The notes below the pieces were generated by a model. It searched no databases, had not been told where the DNA came from, and was given only the letters and a program-made list of their open reading frames with translations. The position numbers were made by a program, and so were the translations under genes. From contig CAVZBR010000006.1 in NCBI GenBank assembly GCA_963773585.1, positions 186,001 through 250,000 of the forward strand: 64,000 nucleotides of DNA, read 5' to 3'. Within the stretch, counting starts at the first letter, position 1. Each line of letters opens with the position of its first letter. The DNA comes from CAVXJN01 sp963773585 (lineage in GTDB: Bacteria; Pseudomonadota; Gammaproteobacteria; JASBUN01). Below are positions 17,037 through 26,893 of this stretch, piece by piece.

Positions 17037-17507
17037 TCATTCGCTCGATGCCTCCGTGAACGCCGCCAGATTTTCCAAAGTTGACTTCAGCCCCGATTGG
17101 TGTTCTTCCAGCCGTATTCCTGTAGGGACATCTTCGCAGCTTACTGTTACCTGGGTGCCTTCGTTTGTCGGGGCGAGCGTTCAAGTGATTCGCATCTCTC
17201 CCGAAAACTCCGGATCAGCGCTGTCAAACCTAACCTTCTGTTCGATGCTTCGATCCCGAATCAGCCTGACGACTCGAACATCGACCACGTCCGCGTTGTC
17301 TGACGTTTTACCGAAATTGTGCGCGTCGTTGTACGTAAGGCGCATTCGATACCCGCCACCTTCGCGGAATGCGAATGCAAGCATGCGCCCACTCATTCCT
17401 TTGGGCGGCAACCACCGTTCCATCGCGTCCGGCTCAGCGAACGCGCGATAGATCGTTGAAGCGGATGCGTGAATCAGTGTCGACGCTGAATCGACTCGTG
17501 TGGCCAT
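17037..17507 (-). pseudogene. SRPBCC/AHSA1-family gene interrupted by an in-frame TGA
   Basis: 157 codons would give a normal-length SRPBCC (Aha1 C-terminal-like) protein: MATRVDSASTLIHASASTIY at the start, PDAMERWLPPKGMSGRM in the middle. At 17181-17183 a TGA follows GEMRIT, where relatives have Trp (ITWTL). The same frame then continues in register for 48 more codons with the family C-terminus (TQVTVSCEDVPTGIRLEEH, LKSTLENLAAF) and stops at 17037-17039. One TGG-to-TGA change explains it. Other genes here end in TGA, so the codon is a stop. The family binds hydrophobic ligands; specific role unknown. Confidence 0.8.
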
Positions 17508-17779
17508 TGCGCACCTGCGCCCGTCTTCCTAAACAGCATAACGTCTCTATTCATTGCCCTTCTCCTTCCCTGTTGCTTCGAGTTTCACCTTCTCAGCCAA
17601 AAGATCAGTGAACGTCTCAACGAACAATGATCTCCTGATCGCTGCGTGCAGTCGGAAGGATTTCTGTTCTGCCCGTGTCGTCTGCGACGACCTGGCTTCA
17701 GGATGGTGTTCTGAGAATATAGCGCGATTTCACGGAATCAAATTTACCCGTGAACCCACCGTATGCGGGCTCGCTGACG

Positions 17780-20700
17780 CTACGAACCTAAGCCGTTGAG
17801 GATGAACGGCACCGCGAGCCAGAGGATCAGCACGACTGCGATCAGAAGCACGTAGAGCTTGAGGTGGTGGCGCAGCAGGAATAGAAATCCCACAGCCAAA
17901 ACGAACGCGGCGATGCTGGTGACCGTGCTCGACCATTGTGCTTCCGCCACGGCGTTGCTCACCAGCACGGTGGCAAACACCGCCATGACCACGGCAAAAA
18001 GGCTGACAAATGCCCGGCCCTTGTTCATCAGCGCGCGCACCAGAATATCCAGGGCCAACAGCGGCGCGCGGGCGACGGCAAAGACGCCGTTCAGCAATTT
18101 GAAGCCGGAGAATTTGCCGCTCAGCGCGGCGACGACCACTGCGGCCGAACGAGTCGTGGTCAACGTAAAGCGATCCGTTCCCAGTTCCTCCGCGATCGAC
18201 TCCTCGCCAACCCGAGCATTCTTGAACAACTGCACCAATCGTTCCGGCGCAAGATCCGGCGCATCCGCCATCGGCGAGACTTTCGATCGTTGGTACCCCG
18301 CGCACAGTGAGTCCTGGAAACAGCGCAGGAACTTGGGGCCGTTGCTGCGCGGATTGACGCCATCGATTTCATCGGCGCGTACGGCATCGGCAAGCGCCGG
18401 CAGCTCTTCGCGAATGATATCCAGGTGTAGCCGCTCGAGCACCATGGACGCGCACTGGGGTAACTGCTCGGGCACGTTGTCGGGGTCGGCGAGAAACAGT
18501 AGCTCTTGCTCCATGGCCGGGAGCCGTTGGTCCCAGCGAACCTGCAGAAACGCGCGGTCATCGGTGCGCACGATACCGTCGAACACGGCGCCATAGAGTA
18601 GCTTCAAGACGGCGTCGATCGCAGCGGCGGGGCTGGCCGTGGAACCGTAGAGCAGCGCCAGGCGGCGCGGCTCCAGCAGGATGTGAACCAAGCGTTCGGA
18701 ACCGTCCAAACGTCCGAACATCCAATCGTTGATACGCCAGGAGCGTTTGTAGAATGCACCAAAATGCGCCACTTGCAGACCGGCCAGTTTTTGCTCCACC
18801 CGGCTCGGCCCGCCGAACGCGGTCGGTACGTTGGCGCTGAACTGGATCAGCTCCAGGTACTGGTCCTGCGTGGTGTCTGCGCCGAACGCGTAGTGCACCA
18901 CCTCGAGTGTAAGCAGGCGCTGCAATACGTCCTGCGGCGACAGTACGGAGGGCGGCGTCTCGGAGAGCAGGAAGTCGAACAGGGTGCGCAGCTCGACGTA
19001 GCGCTCGAGGCGCTGGCTCGGCATACCCAGTGCAAGTACGTCGCGCAGTAACGGTTTGCTCGTGAGCAGCAAATTCGCGATGTTTTCGGCCAGGCGAGTA
19101 AAGGCGCGCGGCGGCCGGAGGGATTCCCCCGGAGCCACGTCGGGATCGAACATCCTTACCCATTCGCGGAGTTCGACTTCGAGCAGCTCCGGCAACCGGT
19201 GGGTATCGACGCCGCGCTCGAAGTCCGCCAACAGCGGAGCGAGTTTGCGGCCGCGTCGTACCCAGTGTCCGTGATCCCGATGCCGCATTTCCACCAGCAC
19301 CGCAAGCAAGTCATAGGCCTGGCGACGGGCGTCCTTCAGTCGTTGCCACAGCGCAGATTCCATCGACTCCGCCGTAGATTCAATGGATTGCACGGCCATC
19401 ACGCCCACCGCCCTGCGCAGCAGATCCAGTGCAGTGACAAAGATGTTTTCCAGGGTGAACAGACCCCAGTCCCATTCCGCGTCGGTGTCACCATAGAACA
19501 GGCCATCCGGCAGCCACGGCAGATGGTTTTGCGTGACCAATACATCGGCGAGCCGCTCGCGCGTTCGCCGACCCAGGGCAACACCGTCACCGGTATCAGG
19601 GTGCGCGGCGCCCTCGGCCAGCGACAAAGCGATGTAGTCGGCGGCGCTGTGTGCCCGACGGATCCGGTAGCTGGGGAACACGGCCTCGGCCACGTGGGTG
19701 GCCATGGTCCAGTCGAGCGAGCGCGCGATCAACAGCCGGCTGTCGCGTTTCCTGGACACGGCCTGGTTGTGTTGCGACACGGCTCGCAGTTGCTCGGACA
19801 CGGATTCGACCCGCGGCAGGTTGACCAGCGCATCCAGGGCGGTGTTCAACATCGCCGGGATGTGCTCGCGCTCCTGGGGCGGTGGATCGGGAATACGACC
19901 GGGATCCGGAACGATGTAGCCCATCACCCGTCGCACTTCGCCTTCTGCGCGCTGGCGGAACACGGCATCGATGGCCGACTCCAGCGGACTGTTGTCGAGC
20001 ACGCCGCCGTCCACCACGAATCGGCCGTCCTTCCATTCGGTATTGAAATTGGTGTGACCCTGCAGACAAGGGACTTTGTCCGCACCGACCTTGACTCGTT
20101 CGTCGCCTGCCGGGAGATAAAAGGGTTCGAACGCCACTGGGAACGATGCGGTCGCTCGCGCGGCGGTGGCCAGTTTCAAGGCAATATCCGCCTCGGCAAA
20201 CGGATCTCCGGCGATATCGGGGCCGCGCCGAAACTGAATCAGTCCACGATGACTGATGTCCTGGATCAAGGTGCCGGCGTCGTCGGGAAAATTGCGCACC
20301 TCGCCGCACAGCACCGTGGTGGTCAGGGTGAGTTCGATGGGTACGCGGTCCGGCGGCTGCAGTCCCTTTCCGATCTGGTTCTGAACCGAACGAAAACCTT
20401 CCACCATCGCTTGGTAGAAATAACCACCGTCGAGCAGCGACGGCGGGTCGTCATCGCCGGGCTTGCGCAGCAAGGTGAGGATATCGCCGCGATTGAGCCA
20501 GAGGTCGCGCAGGGGATCCAAGGGTTTGCCCTCGCTCGCCGCAAGAGCGAGCAGTGCGCCGTTGATGCCGCCGGCACTAGTGCCGCTGATGATGTCCACC
20601 CGCGGACGAAGCGCCAGTGCCTGGCACAACCGACCGTAGACGGTCTCGCCGCGCACCATGCGGTTAATTTCATGCGCCACGCCGCCGATCCACACCGCGA

Positions 20701-20788
20701 GGCTGACGCCGCCGTTCATCACCAACGCCATCCGCAGTTCCTGTTCGGGAAAACCGGGCGCCGGTGCACTAGGTTGAGTCGGATTCAT
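17780..20788 (-). CDS. Large patatin-like phospholipase with C-terminal membrane segments
   Basis: 1002 aa. The patatin domain fills residues about 18-290: MNGGVSLAVWIGG forms the oxyanion hole, ISGTSAGGING the nucleophile elbow (Ser71), and VVDGGVLDNSP supplies the catalytic Asp of the Ser-Asp dyad. A long alpha-helical region of unknown role follows. The last 120 residues hold three hydrophobic segments, so the enzyme is probably membrane-attached. It resembles the bacterial patatin-related family TIGR03607. The ATG has AAGGAG 7 bases upstream. The M20 peptidase gene ends 49 bases upstream on the same strand, so the two may be cotranscribed. The lipid substrate is unknown. Confidence 0.88.
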   Translation of the reverse strand: MNPTQPSAPAPGFPEQELRMALVMNGGVSLAVWIGGVAHEINRMVRGETVYGRLCQALALRPRVDIISGTSAGGINGALLALAASEGKPLDPLRDLWLNRGDILTLLRKPGDDDPPSLLDGGYFYQAMVEGFRSVQNQIGKGLQPPDRVPIELTLTTTVLCGEVRNFPDDAGTLIQDISHRGLIQFRRGPDIAGDPFAEADIALKLATAARATASFPVAFEPFYLPAGDERVKVGADKVPCLQGHTNFNTEWKDGRFVVDGGVLDNSPLESAIDAVFRQRAEGEVRRVMGYIVPDPGRIPDPPPQEREHIPAMLNTALDALVNLPRVESVSEQLRAVSQHNQAVSRKRDSRLLIARSLDWTMATHVAEAVFPSYRIRRAHSAADYIALSLAEGAAHPDTGDGVALGRRTRERLADVLVTQNHLPWLPDGLFYGDTDAEWDWGLFTLENIFVTALDLLRRAVGVMAVQSIESTAESMESALWQRLKDARRQAYDLLAVLVEMRHRDHGHWVRRGRKLAPLLADFERGVDTHRLPELLEVELREWVRMFDPDVAPGESLRPPRAFTRLAENIANLLLTSKPLLRDVLALGMPSQRLERYVELRTLFDFLLSETPPSVLSPQDVLQRLLTLEVVHYAFGADTTQDQYLELIQFSANVPTAFGGPSRVEQKLAGLQVAHFGAFYKRSWRINDWMFGRLDGSERLVHILLEPRRLALLYGSTASPAAAIDAVLKLLYGAVFDGIVRTDDRAFLQVRWDQRLPAMEQELLFLADPDNVPEQLPQCASMVLERLHLDIIREELPALADAVRADEIDGVNPRSNGPKFLRCFQDSLCAGYQRSKVSPMADAPDLAPERLVQLFKNARVGEESIAEELGTDRFTLTTTRSAAVVVAALSGKFSGFKLLNGVFAVARAPLLALDILVRALMNKGRAFVSLFAVVMAVFATVLVSNAVAEAQWSSTVTSIAAFVLAVGFLFLLRHHLKLYVLLIAVVLILWLAVPFILNGLGS

Positions 20789-20837
20789 AACGGGCTCCTT
20801 GTTCTTGTTCTCTACTGCTCCCTCGGCAGCGGATGTG

Positions 20838-22007
20838 CTACCCCAGCAAACGCATCAACGCCTCTCTATAGGTAACGAAGGTGGGCTCGAGGCTGTCCAG
20901 CAGGACACACTCGTCGGGTGCATGAATGTTGCGAAACGTCGCGCCCAAGCCGGCAGTCGCCGGAATGCCGAGGGTCGCAAGGTAGTTGCCGATGTTGGAC
21001 GGCCCCGCCACCGCCGGCGCAACCTCATGGCCGAAGGCGTCGCCGGCAGCCTCGGACAGTGCCCGGACCATGGGATTCGACGGATCCAGTTGGTAAGCCG
21101 GCCACCCCGGGATCCATTCGATGGTGGTGGGCGGAGCGTCTGCATCGGCATCCAGGCGGCGGACTGCCGCGTCCACAAATCGCCGGGCGGCATCCTCGTC
21201 GAACTCCGGGGTCAGGCGGATGTCCAGTTCCAGGTGGCTGAGCTCCGGCACCAAGGAGAAGTCGCCATCGCAGCGGATGCTCGTCGGCGAAAGCCGCGGC
21301 GGCAGCGGGAACCCATCGTGCGGTGCCGACGCCGGCAAGGCGCGCAGGTCCGCCAGTAAGGCGCTGGCCCGTTCAATGGCGTTGGTACCCCGGTGGCTCG
21401 AAGAGCCCGAATGGGCCCCGACGCCCCGAATCGTCAAGCGCGCCCGCAAAAACCCGCGCGCGCCGATCACCAGCCGATCGTTGCCCGGATAGCCAATCAT
21501 CGCGCCGTCGATTCGCGCTCCGGTGCGGACAGCGATGTAGCCGCGGATGCCTTCGAAGGTGCCCGTATGTTCTTCCGCATCGAACAGGAACTCGAGGTTG
21601 CCGGCGAAGCGTTCGAACTGCGGCAGCAGATCCGCCAGCACATGGCAGAACACCGCGATCCCCGCCTTGCTGTCGGCGCTACCGCGACCGTACAACCACC
21701 CATCCTCGATGGTCGCCTCACCGGGCGGAAAGCGCCACGCCGACACATCCCCGAAAGGTGCCGTATCCGCCGTGGCATCGAGCAGATAAGTGGGCCCGGG
21801 CCGCGGACCCCGGATCGCGCCGCCAATACCGACAGGGCGACCCTCATCATCCCGCAGCCGTTGGTGGGCGATGCCGTAAGCGTCGAGCCAACGGGAAATA
21901 GCGGTCAAAACCGGCTCCGGGGAATCGACGCCCGCCCGGCTTGGCCGGGAGACCAACTCCAGCAGCAGATCCGTCATGGACTGTAGATAGCCCGAAGTTC
22001 GCAACAT
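20838..22007 (-). CDS. M20-family metallopeptidase/deacylase (ArgE/DapE-like)
   Basis: 389 aa. The metal ligands are largely recognisable: TYLLDATADTAPFG replaces the usual HxD strand (the His position reads Asp), GRGSADSKAGIAV gives the bridging Asp, DAEEHTGTFEG the catalytic Glu pair, and IHAPDECV the final His. The lid domain occupies residues about 185-300. Family members remove N-acyl groups or cleave dipeptides in the cytoplasm. The DATAD variant in place of HxD is unusual and could alter metal content. GGGGAAAG precedes the ATG. The patatin gene follows in the same direction. Confidence 0.82.
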   Translation of the reverse strand: MLRTSGYLQSMTDLLLELVSRPSRAGVDSPEPVLTAISRWLDAYGIAHQRLRDDEGRPVGIGGAIRGPRPGPTYLLDATADTAPFGDVSAWRFPPGEATIEDGWLYGRGSADSKAGIAVFCHVLADLLPQFERFAGNLEFLFDAEEHTGTFEGIRGYIAVRTGARIDGAMIGYPGNDRLVIGARGFLRARLTIRGVGAHSGSSSHRGTNAIERASALLADLRALPASAPHDGFPLPPRLSPTSIRCDGDFSLVPELSHLELDIRLTPEFDEDAARRFVDAAVRRLDADADAPPTTIEWIPGWPAYQLDPSNPMVRALSEAAGDAFGHEVAPAVAGPSNIGNYLATLGIPATAGLGATFRNIHAPDECVLLDSLEPTFVTYREALMRLLG

Positions 22008-22719
22008 GGGTGTTCTTTCCCCGTATCCCGCTGCGTGCAGTATCCAATCACACTTGATTGTGTATCATTTTCGACTCCGGAGCGATGCCCGCGCAACGAG
22101 CGGAAGCGTCGAGGAAACTGGAAAATCCCCCAGAACGCGCCCGAGGCCCCTGAGGCGAGCATCACCGGAATGTCCAACGCCAGGAACAGGCCAAACGGCA
22201 CAAGAGCGTCGAGTTGATCGGGGCTGCTGTCGCTGCAATTCATCGCGGCGTTAACTGGGCGCCAAAAATCGTCCCGCGTTGCTGTGGCATCAAATCCATA
22301 CCAAGTTCGATATCGGCGACAGCAAGGACTTCTAATACCGGCATCGCTATTCCGACGGCAAGCGAAGCATCGAGGGCAACCTGCGCGACGGACTGCGCGC
22401 TGGAGCGTAAGCGCCCATTCTTACAATGCGACAACTCACCGGCGCAAACGCATCGCGAATGTTGCATGGCAAGACCTGGTCTCGATTCTCCTCAGGGTTG
22501 CCGTGAGTTCGGGTCGAACGATGCGGCCGCGGCGAACGTCGCGACGGCGGGTTGCGATCCATACATTCCACTCCGCCGAGAAACCGTGGTCTGTCCCTGA
22601 TTACTCCCGTAGCCAGCCCTAAAGGTACGCTCCGGCGGGCCGATTACACGGATATATCCCGAGAACGGCCGAGAGCGGTACGTACTCACCACGGACTCCG
22701 ACTCAGCGGTGGCAGTTTC
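22008..22719. other. Intergenic stretch, no gene recognised
   Basis: About 700 bases between the divergent M20 and DUF1631 genes. The large frame on the right stays open to a TTG at 22552, but that extension lacks a ribosome site and a recognisable domain. Minus-strand frames of 75-90 codons lack ribosome sites. It must contain the promoters for both neighbours; no consensus pair stands out. Confidence 0.35.
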
Positions 22720-25700
22720 ATGCAATTGCCCGACAAGCACGGATCGGCCGATCCCCACCCGATGAGGCGGCGTTCTTTTCCGCGTCACCCGACGCTTCTG
22801 CCTGCGCAACTGATTACCGCAGATCGTGCTGTACGCCCTTGCGTGATTCAAGACTATTGTTCCGGCGGTGCTTTGGTGGTGTTCGAACCCGGGGGCGGAG
22901 ATAGCCAGATCAGTCCCGATGACGAAGTTGAGTTGCGCTGTCTGGCGGCGGGTGGAAGTTCAAACCTGGTGTTTCGTGGCCGGGTCGCACACTGCAACGG
23001 CAGCCGTGTCGGACTCGCGCTGCTCGACCCGGATCCTCGCGCCATGACGCGACTTCGGGACGCGGCCCAACAGGCCAACGCCGCTGCCCGACCGGGGACC
23101 AACGATCCAACGGTGAGTGCGCGCGACCGGGCAACGGTACTCGCCGCTTGCAACGAGCACGTTCGCACAGCGCTGGGCGGATTGATCGCCCGATTTCACA
23201 GCGCCATAGGCAACGAACTCTTCGAAACTGCAAAACATTCGCGCGACCCACGGGTACAGAGCGCAAACTTCGGTGCCCTGGCGGAACTGAACAATCGCAA
23301 AAAGGACCTCGAGGAAGGCTTCCTGCGCGAGACCGAGGCACGGCTTCAGAGACTCACATGCGGACGCCTGCCGGACGATGTCGCGACCCGAACCGAGGAC
23401 CTTTCCGTGGACTCACTGAGCCTGGTGGAGGACCGGGAATTCGATACATGGTTGTCGATCACAGACTTCATGGATGCGGTGCGAAACCGCTTTCGCGAAC
23501 CGCTGCATCTGTTGGACCAGCGTCTGTCAGTCGTATTCGGAGAACCCGTGGGCGCTGACAACGATCCATACGGGCCCATGCTCTTGGCACAGGGGTTCCA
23601 GGCGGCGCTCGACCTCCTGGATCTGCAGCACGCCGCTTATCTGTCCTGCTATAAGGTATTCAAGCAATCGTTTCTTACGCAGGCTGGCCGCTTCTACGAG
23701 CAGCTCAACCGCATCTTAATCGAGCATGGCATCCTGCCGCAGCTCAAGTACGGGTACAACGCCGCGGCGCAGCCCAAGCGCGCGCCGCCCAGTGCTTCGC
23801 CCGGCGACGTCGTGGGGTCCGCCACGGGCGCTGGGGAGCACGATGGAACGTGGGAGGCGACGGGTGGTCCGCCCGCTGTTCCCGCAGGCGGGTGGGCGAC
23901 TCACGAAGAGATCTCGCGCCCGAGTCCAGCCGTTGCAGGCGCGTCGGCGCCGCTAGCGGCAGCCCGGGGAGCCGGCTCGGCGAGTTCCGCACCTTCGATC
24001 GCGCCACCGCCAGACACCGGAGATGCCGCGCGTCCCGCGAGCGATCTGTTTCAGCTGTTCGGCGCCCTCAATGACTTGCAGCATGGTCTGCATCCCGGTC
24101 GGTCCACCGAGGTCAACGTCGGCGACGTCGCGGCCGGTACGGCACAGCCGCTGGTGTACTCGGCTACTGAACTGCAGCGGGCCTTGGCGCGCCCGGTGCT
24201 ACTCAGCGCCGCACAGAGCGCCGATGCTCCCGACACCAGCCTGCGTGCGCGCATTGAGACTGCGCTGGGGCAACTAAGCGATGGCGATGCACGGTCCATC
24301 GGCGGCCACGAAAGCCGCGTGATCGACGTAACCGGCGAGGTGTTCCAGTCGCTGCTAACCGATGCACAGGTCCCGCGGGAAGTCCAGCCATGGCTCAAGG
24401 GCCTGGAGATCCCAGTGCTACGGGTGGCGCTCGCCGACAACAGCGTTTTCCTTGACAAGTCCCATGTCGTACGTCACGTCATCAACAAGCTCGCCAGGCT
24501 CGAAGTCCTGGCCGATTCCGAGCAAGGCGCAGGGGAAACCGCCATCCGCGCCGCCTCTGCTGAGGTGGTGGACAGGATTAACCGTGACTTCGATGGCACC
24601 GCGGCCGCATTCGCGAGCGCCCTCGACAGCCTGGACGAACTCATTCGCTTGCAGAGCGAAATTCAACGCCAGAATCTCAAACAGGTAGTCGCGGAGTGCC
24701 TGCGTACGGAAGGCGAGACCCGAGCGGCTTCTCCGAAGGCCGAAGCTGCAGCCGCCGACGATACTTGGTTGCGTCGGGTGGGGCGCCTGAAAGAAGGCCA
24801 TTGGGTGTTGTTCGACGCTCTGAGCGACGAACCCAGGCGACTCAAGGTAGCCTGGATTGCCACACGAACCAACAAGTACGTGTTCGTCAACCCCGTTGGC
24901 AAGAAGGAGCGAGTGCTGCTGGCTGACGAGCTGGCAGCGTTGCTGCGTGAGGGCCGGGCGGTCGTCCTGGATGCGACCGAAGAGCCGGCCATGGATCGCG
25001 CGCAGTTCGCAATGCTGCAAAAGCTACACAAGCAACTGCTTTACGAGTCGACCCATGATCGCCTCACCGGCTTGATCAACAGGCGGGAATTCGAAAAATG
25101 CCTGGCGGACGCACTGGAGAATGCCCGCGAGCAAAAGGCCAAACACGTCATCTGCATCCTGGACATCGATCAGTTCAAGCTGATCAACAACACGTGCGGG
25201 TATGAAGCTGGCGACCACCTGCTGCGTGAGTTCGTGGAACTGCTTCAGCCCGCGGTCGGCGGCGCCGGAATCCTCGGGCGCATCGGACCGGACGAGTTCG
25301 GGTTGCTGCTGCACCGCCAGAGCCTCGACGACGCGGTCGAATTAGTCGAAGAGCAGCTGGAGCGGTTGGAAGATTATCGGTTCGCCTGGAAAGAAGAGCG
25401 GCGCTCGGTTTCCGTGAGCGTAGGCATGGCCGCCGTCAGCGCCCGCAGCGAAGATATCTCCGCCCTGCTTCAGGCTGCGGAGTCCAGCTGTGCCGTGGCC
25501 AAGGAAATGGGGGGCGGACGCATTCAGATGTATCATTCCGGACACGCCGGTCTGTCGCGACGAAAGGCGGAAATGGAATGGGCCGGCAAGATTGACAAGG
25601 CACTGGACGGCAACGAACTGCACCTGCGCTGTCAGCGCATTGAGCCTATTCGGGAAGATACTGGCGATCGATGCCACTACGAATTGCTGTTGGGCCTGTC

Positions 25701-26328
25701 CGACGATCTCGGTGCGCAGGTGGGCTTGCAGGACTTCGTCAAAGCGGCCGAACATCACAAGCGTATTGTGGATCTGGATCGCTGGGTAATCCGCAATGCA
25801 TTTCAATGGATCGCCGACAACGAAGATTCCCTGCTCGGGATCGGCTCGTTTTCCATCAACCTATCCGGCTCGTCCCTCAACGATGAAGATCTATTTCACT
25901 TCATCAGGCGTCAGGTGCGCGAGACTGGCATGCCGACACACAAAGTATGCTTCGAAATTACCGAGACCGCAGGCATCTCGAACCTCTCGGACGCTGCGGA
26001 ATTCATCAACATCATAAAGGACTTCGGCTTCCGTTTTTCTCTGGATGACTTTGGCAGCGGCATGTCTTCGTATGCCTATCTGAAAAATCTTCCGGTGGAC
26101 TATCTCAAGATCGATGGGGCTTTCATCCGCGATCTGGTGAGCAGTCCCAGCGATTACGCTGTAACAAAATCTGTGTGCGAAATCGGCCATTTCATGGGCA
26201 AGAAGGTGATCGCGGAGTACGTAGAAAATCAGGACACCGTAAGCGTGTTGCGCGAAATCGGCGTCGACTTCGCCCAGGGCTACGGCATCGAACGACCGAT
26301 GCGTCTTGAGGAACTCCTCCAGGGCTGA
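22720..26328 (+). CDS. PilZ-like/DUF1631 protein with GGDEF and EAL domains (c-di-GMP turnover)
   Basis: 1202 aa from the ATG at 22720. A PilZ-like segment (RRRSFPRHP, DYCSGGALV) is followed by a long DUF1631 region with a low-complexity Ala/Gly/Pro linker (residues about 350-440). The GGDEF domain (about 770-935) reads GPDEF at its signature, so cyclase activity is doubtful. The EAL domain (about 960-1195) keeps YELLLGL (ExL), the Asn of SINLSGSS, FEITET, LDDFGSG, YLKIDG and the AEYVEN Glu, so phosphodiesterase activity is plausible. Probably a c-di-GMP hydrolase regulated by PilZ or GGDEF input. The exopolysaccharide locus 15 kb away is a possible output. Confidence 0.85.
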   Translation: MQLPDKHGSADPHPMRRRSFPRHPTLLPAQLITADRAVRPCVIQDYCSGGALVVFEPGGGDSQISPDDEVELRCLAAGGSSNLVFRGRVAHCNGSRVGLALLDPDPRAMTRLRDAAQQANAAARPGTNDPTVSARDRATVLAACNEHVRTALGGLIARFHSAIGNELFETAKHSRDPRVQSANFGALAELNNRKKDLEEGFLRETEARLQRLTCGRLPDDVATRTEDLSVDSLSLVEDREFDTWLSITDFMDAVRNRFREPLHLLDQRLSVVFGEPVGADNDPYGPMLLAQGFQAALDLLDLQHAAYLSCYKVFKQSFLTQAGRFYEQLNRILIEHGILPQLKYGYNAAAQPKRAPPSASPGDVVGSATGAGEHDGTWEATGGPPAVPAGGWATHEEISRPSPAVAGASAPLAAARGAGSASSAPSIAPPPDTGDAARPASDLFQLFGALNDLQHGLHPGRSTEVNVGDVAAGTAQPLVYSATELQRALARPVLLSAAQSADAPDTSLRARIETALGQLSDGDARSIGGHESRVIDVTGEVFQSLLTDAQVPREVQPWLKGLEIPVLRVALADNSVFLDKSHVVRHVINKLARLEVLADSEQGAGETAIRAASAEVVDRINRDFDGTAAAFASALDSLDELIRLQSEIQRQNLKQVVAECLRTEGETRAASPKAEAAAADDTWLRRVGRLKEGHWVLFDALSDEPRRLKVAWIATRTNKYVFVNPVGKKERVLLADELAALLREGRAVVLDATEEPAMDRAQFAMLQKLHKQLLYESTHDRLTGLINRREFEKCLADALENAREQKAKHVICILDIDQFKLINNTCGYEAGDHLLREFVELLQPAVGGAGILGRIGPDEFGLLLHRQSLDDAVELVEEQLERLEDYRFAWKEERRSVSVSVGMAAVSARSEDISALLQAAESSCAVAKEMGGGRIQMYHSGHAGLSRRKAEMEWAGKIDKALDGNELHLRCQRIEPIREDTGDRCHYELLLGLSDDLGAQVGLQDFVKAAEHHKRIVDLDRWVIRNAFQWIADNEDSLLGIGSFSINLSGSSLNDEDLFHFIRRQVRETGMPTHKVCFEITETAGISNLSDAAEFINIIKDFGFRFSLDDFGSGMSSYAYLKNLPVDYLKIDGAFIRDLVSSPSDYAVTKSVCEIGHFMGKKVIAEYVENQDTVSVLREIGVDFAQGYGIERPMRLEELLQG

Positions 26329-26544
26329 GGGCTCCGTCATCTGCGTGACCTTGCTTAATAATTATTTACCGGAACTATCCGCAATTTGACTGAATAAAAA
26401 CTCAGTCCGACGAAAAGTGGGCGGCGACAAACGCGAATCCTTTATGTTCTCAGTTGTCACCGCCTCCTTTAATTCGTCTTATGGCTGCTATCCCCGCTCA
26501 TTCACAAGCCAAGCGCCGACTGCAGTTTTCGTTCGGCATTGCTT

Positions 26545-26893
26545 TCATGGACGCTCATCGCCCAGTACCTGCAAAATCACGTTCACCCATCTTTTAAGCA
26601 CCGGCAAGTCGTCCTCAACCACACGCCATGTGTAATCGAGATCAACGCCAAGATATTGGCGCACCAGGACGTTGCGGAAGCCGGCGATGCCGCGCCACGG
26701 GACGTTGGGATACGAGGCCTTGAGGGCGTCCGAAACCCGTTGGCTGGATTCGGCCAAGATCTGAAGGTTGCGTAGGACGGCGTCCTGAATCAGCGCGGCA
26801 TCCTTGTATTCGGCTTCTCCACCGGCCGTGTACTGCTCGATACGGTCGATGCACTCGCTGATATGGTATCAGATACAGCCGGTCATCCTTCAT
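26545..26893 (-). pseudogene. hepT: hepT (HEPN toxin) broken by a 1-bp insertion and missing its catalytic His
   Basis: Starts MKDDRLYLI then loses frame: the DNA reads CTG ATA CC AT ATC where relatives need CTG ATA CAT ATC, an extra C near 26865. In the restored frame it continues ISECIDRIEQYTAGGEAEY through ALIQDAVLRNLQILAESSQ to a normal HepT end at 26545. The HEPN RNase motif R-x4-H-x-Y reads RNVLVRQY, so the catalytic His is Arg. Either change should abolish toxicity. The start overlaps the mntA stop by 4 bp (ATGA), the normal MntA-HepT arrangement. Confidence 0.85.

Noticed and set aside
17181..17183. TGA in the SRPBCC gene as selenocysteine
   Set aside because: Relatives have Trp here, other genes use TGA as stop, no SECIS-like stem is evident after it, and no selenoprotein context exists.
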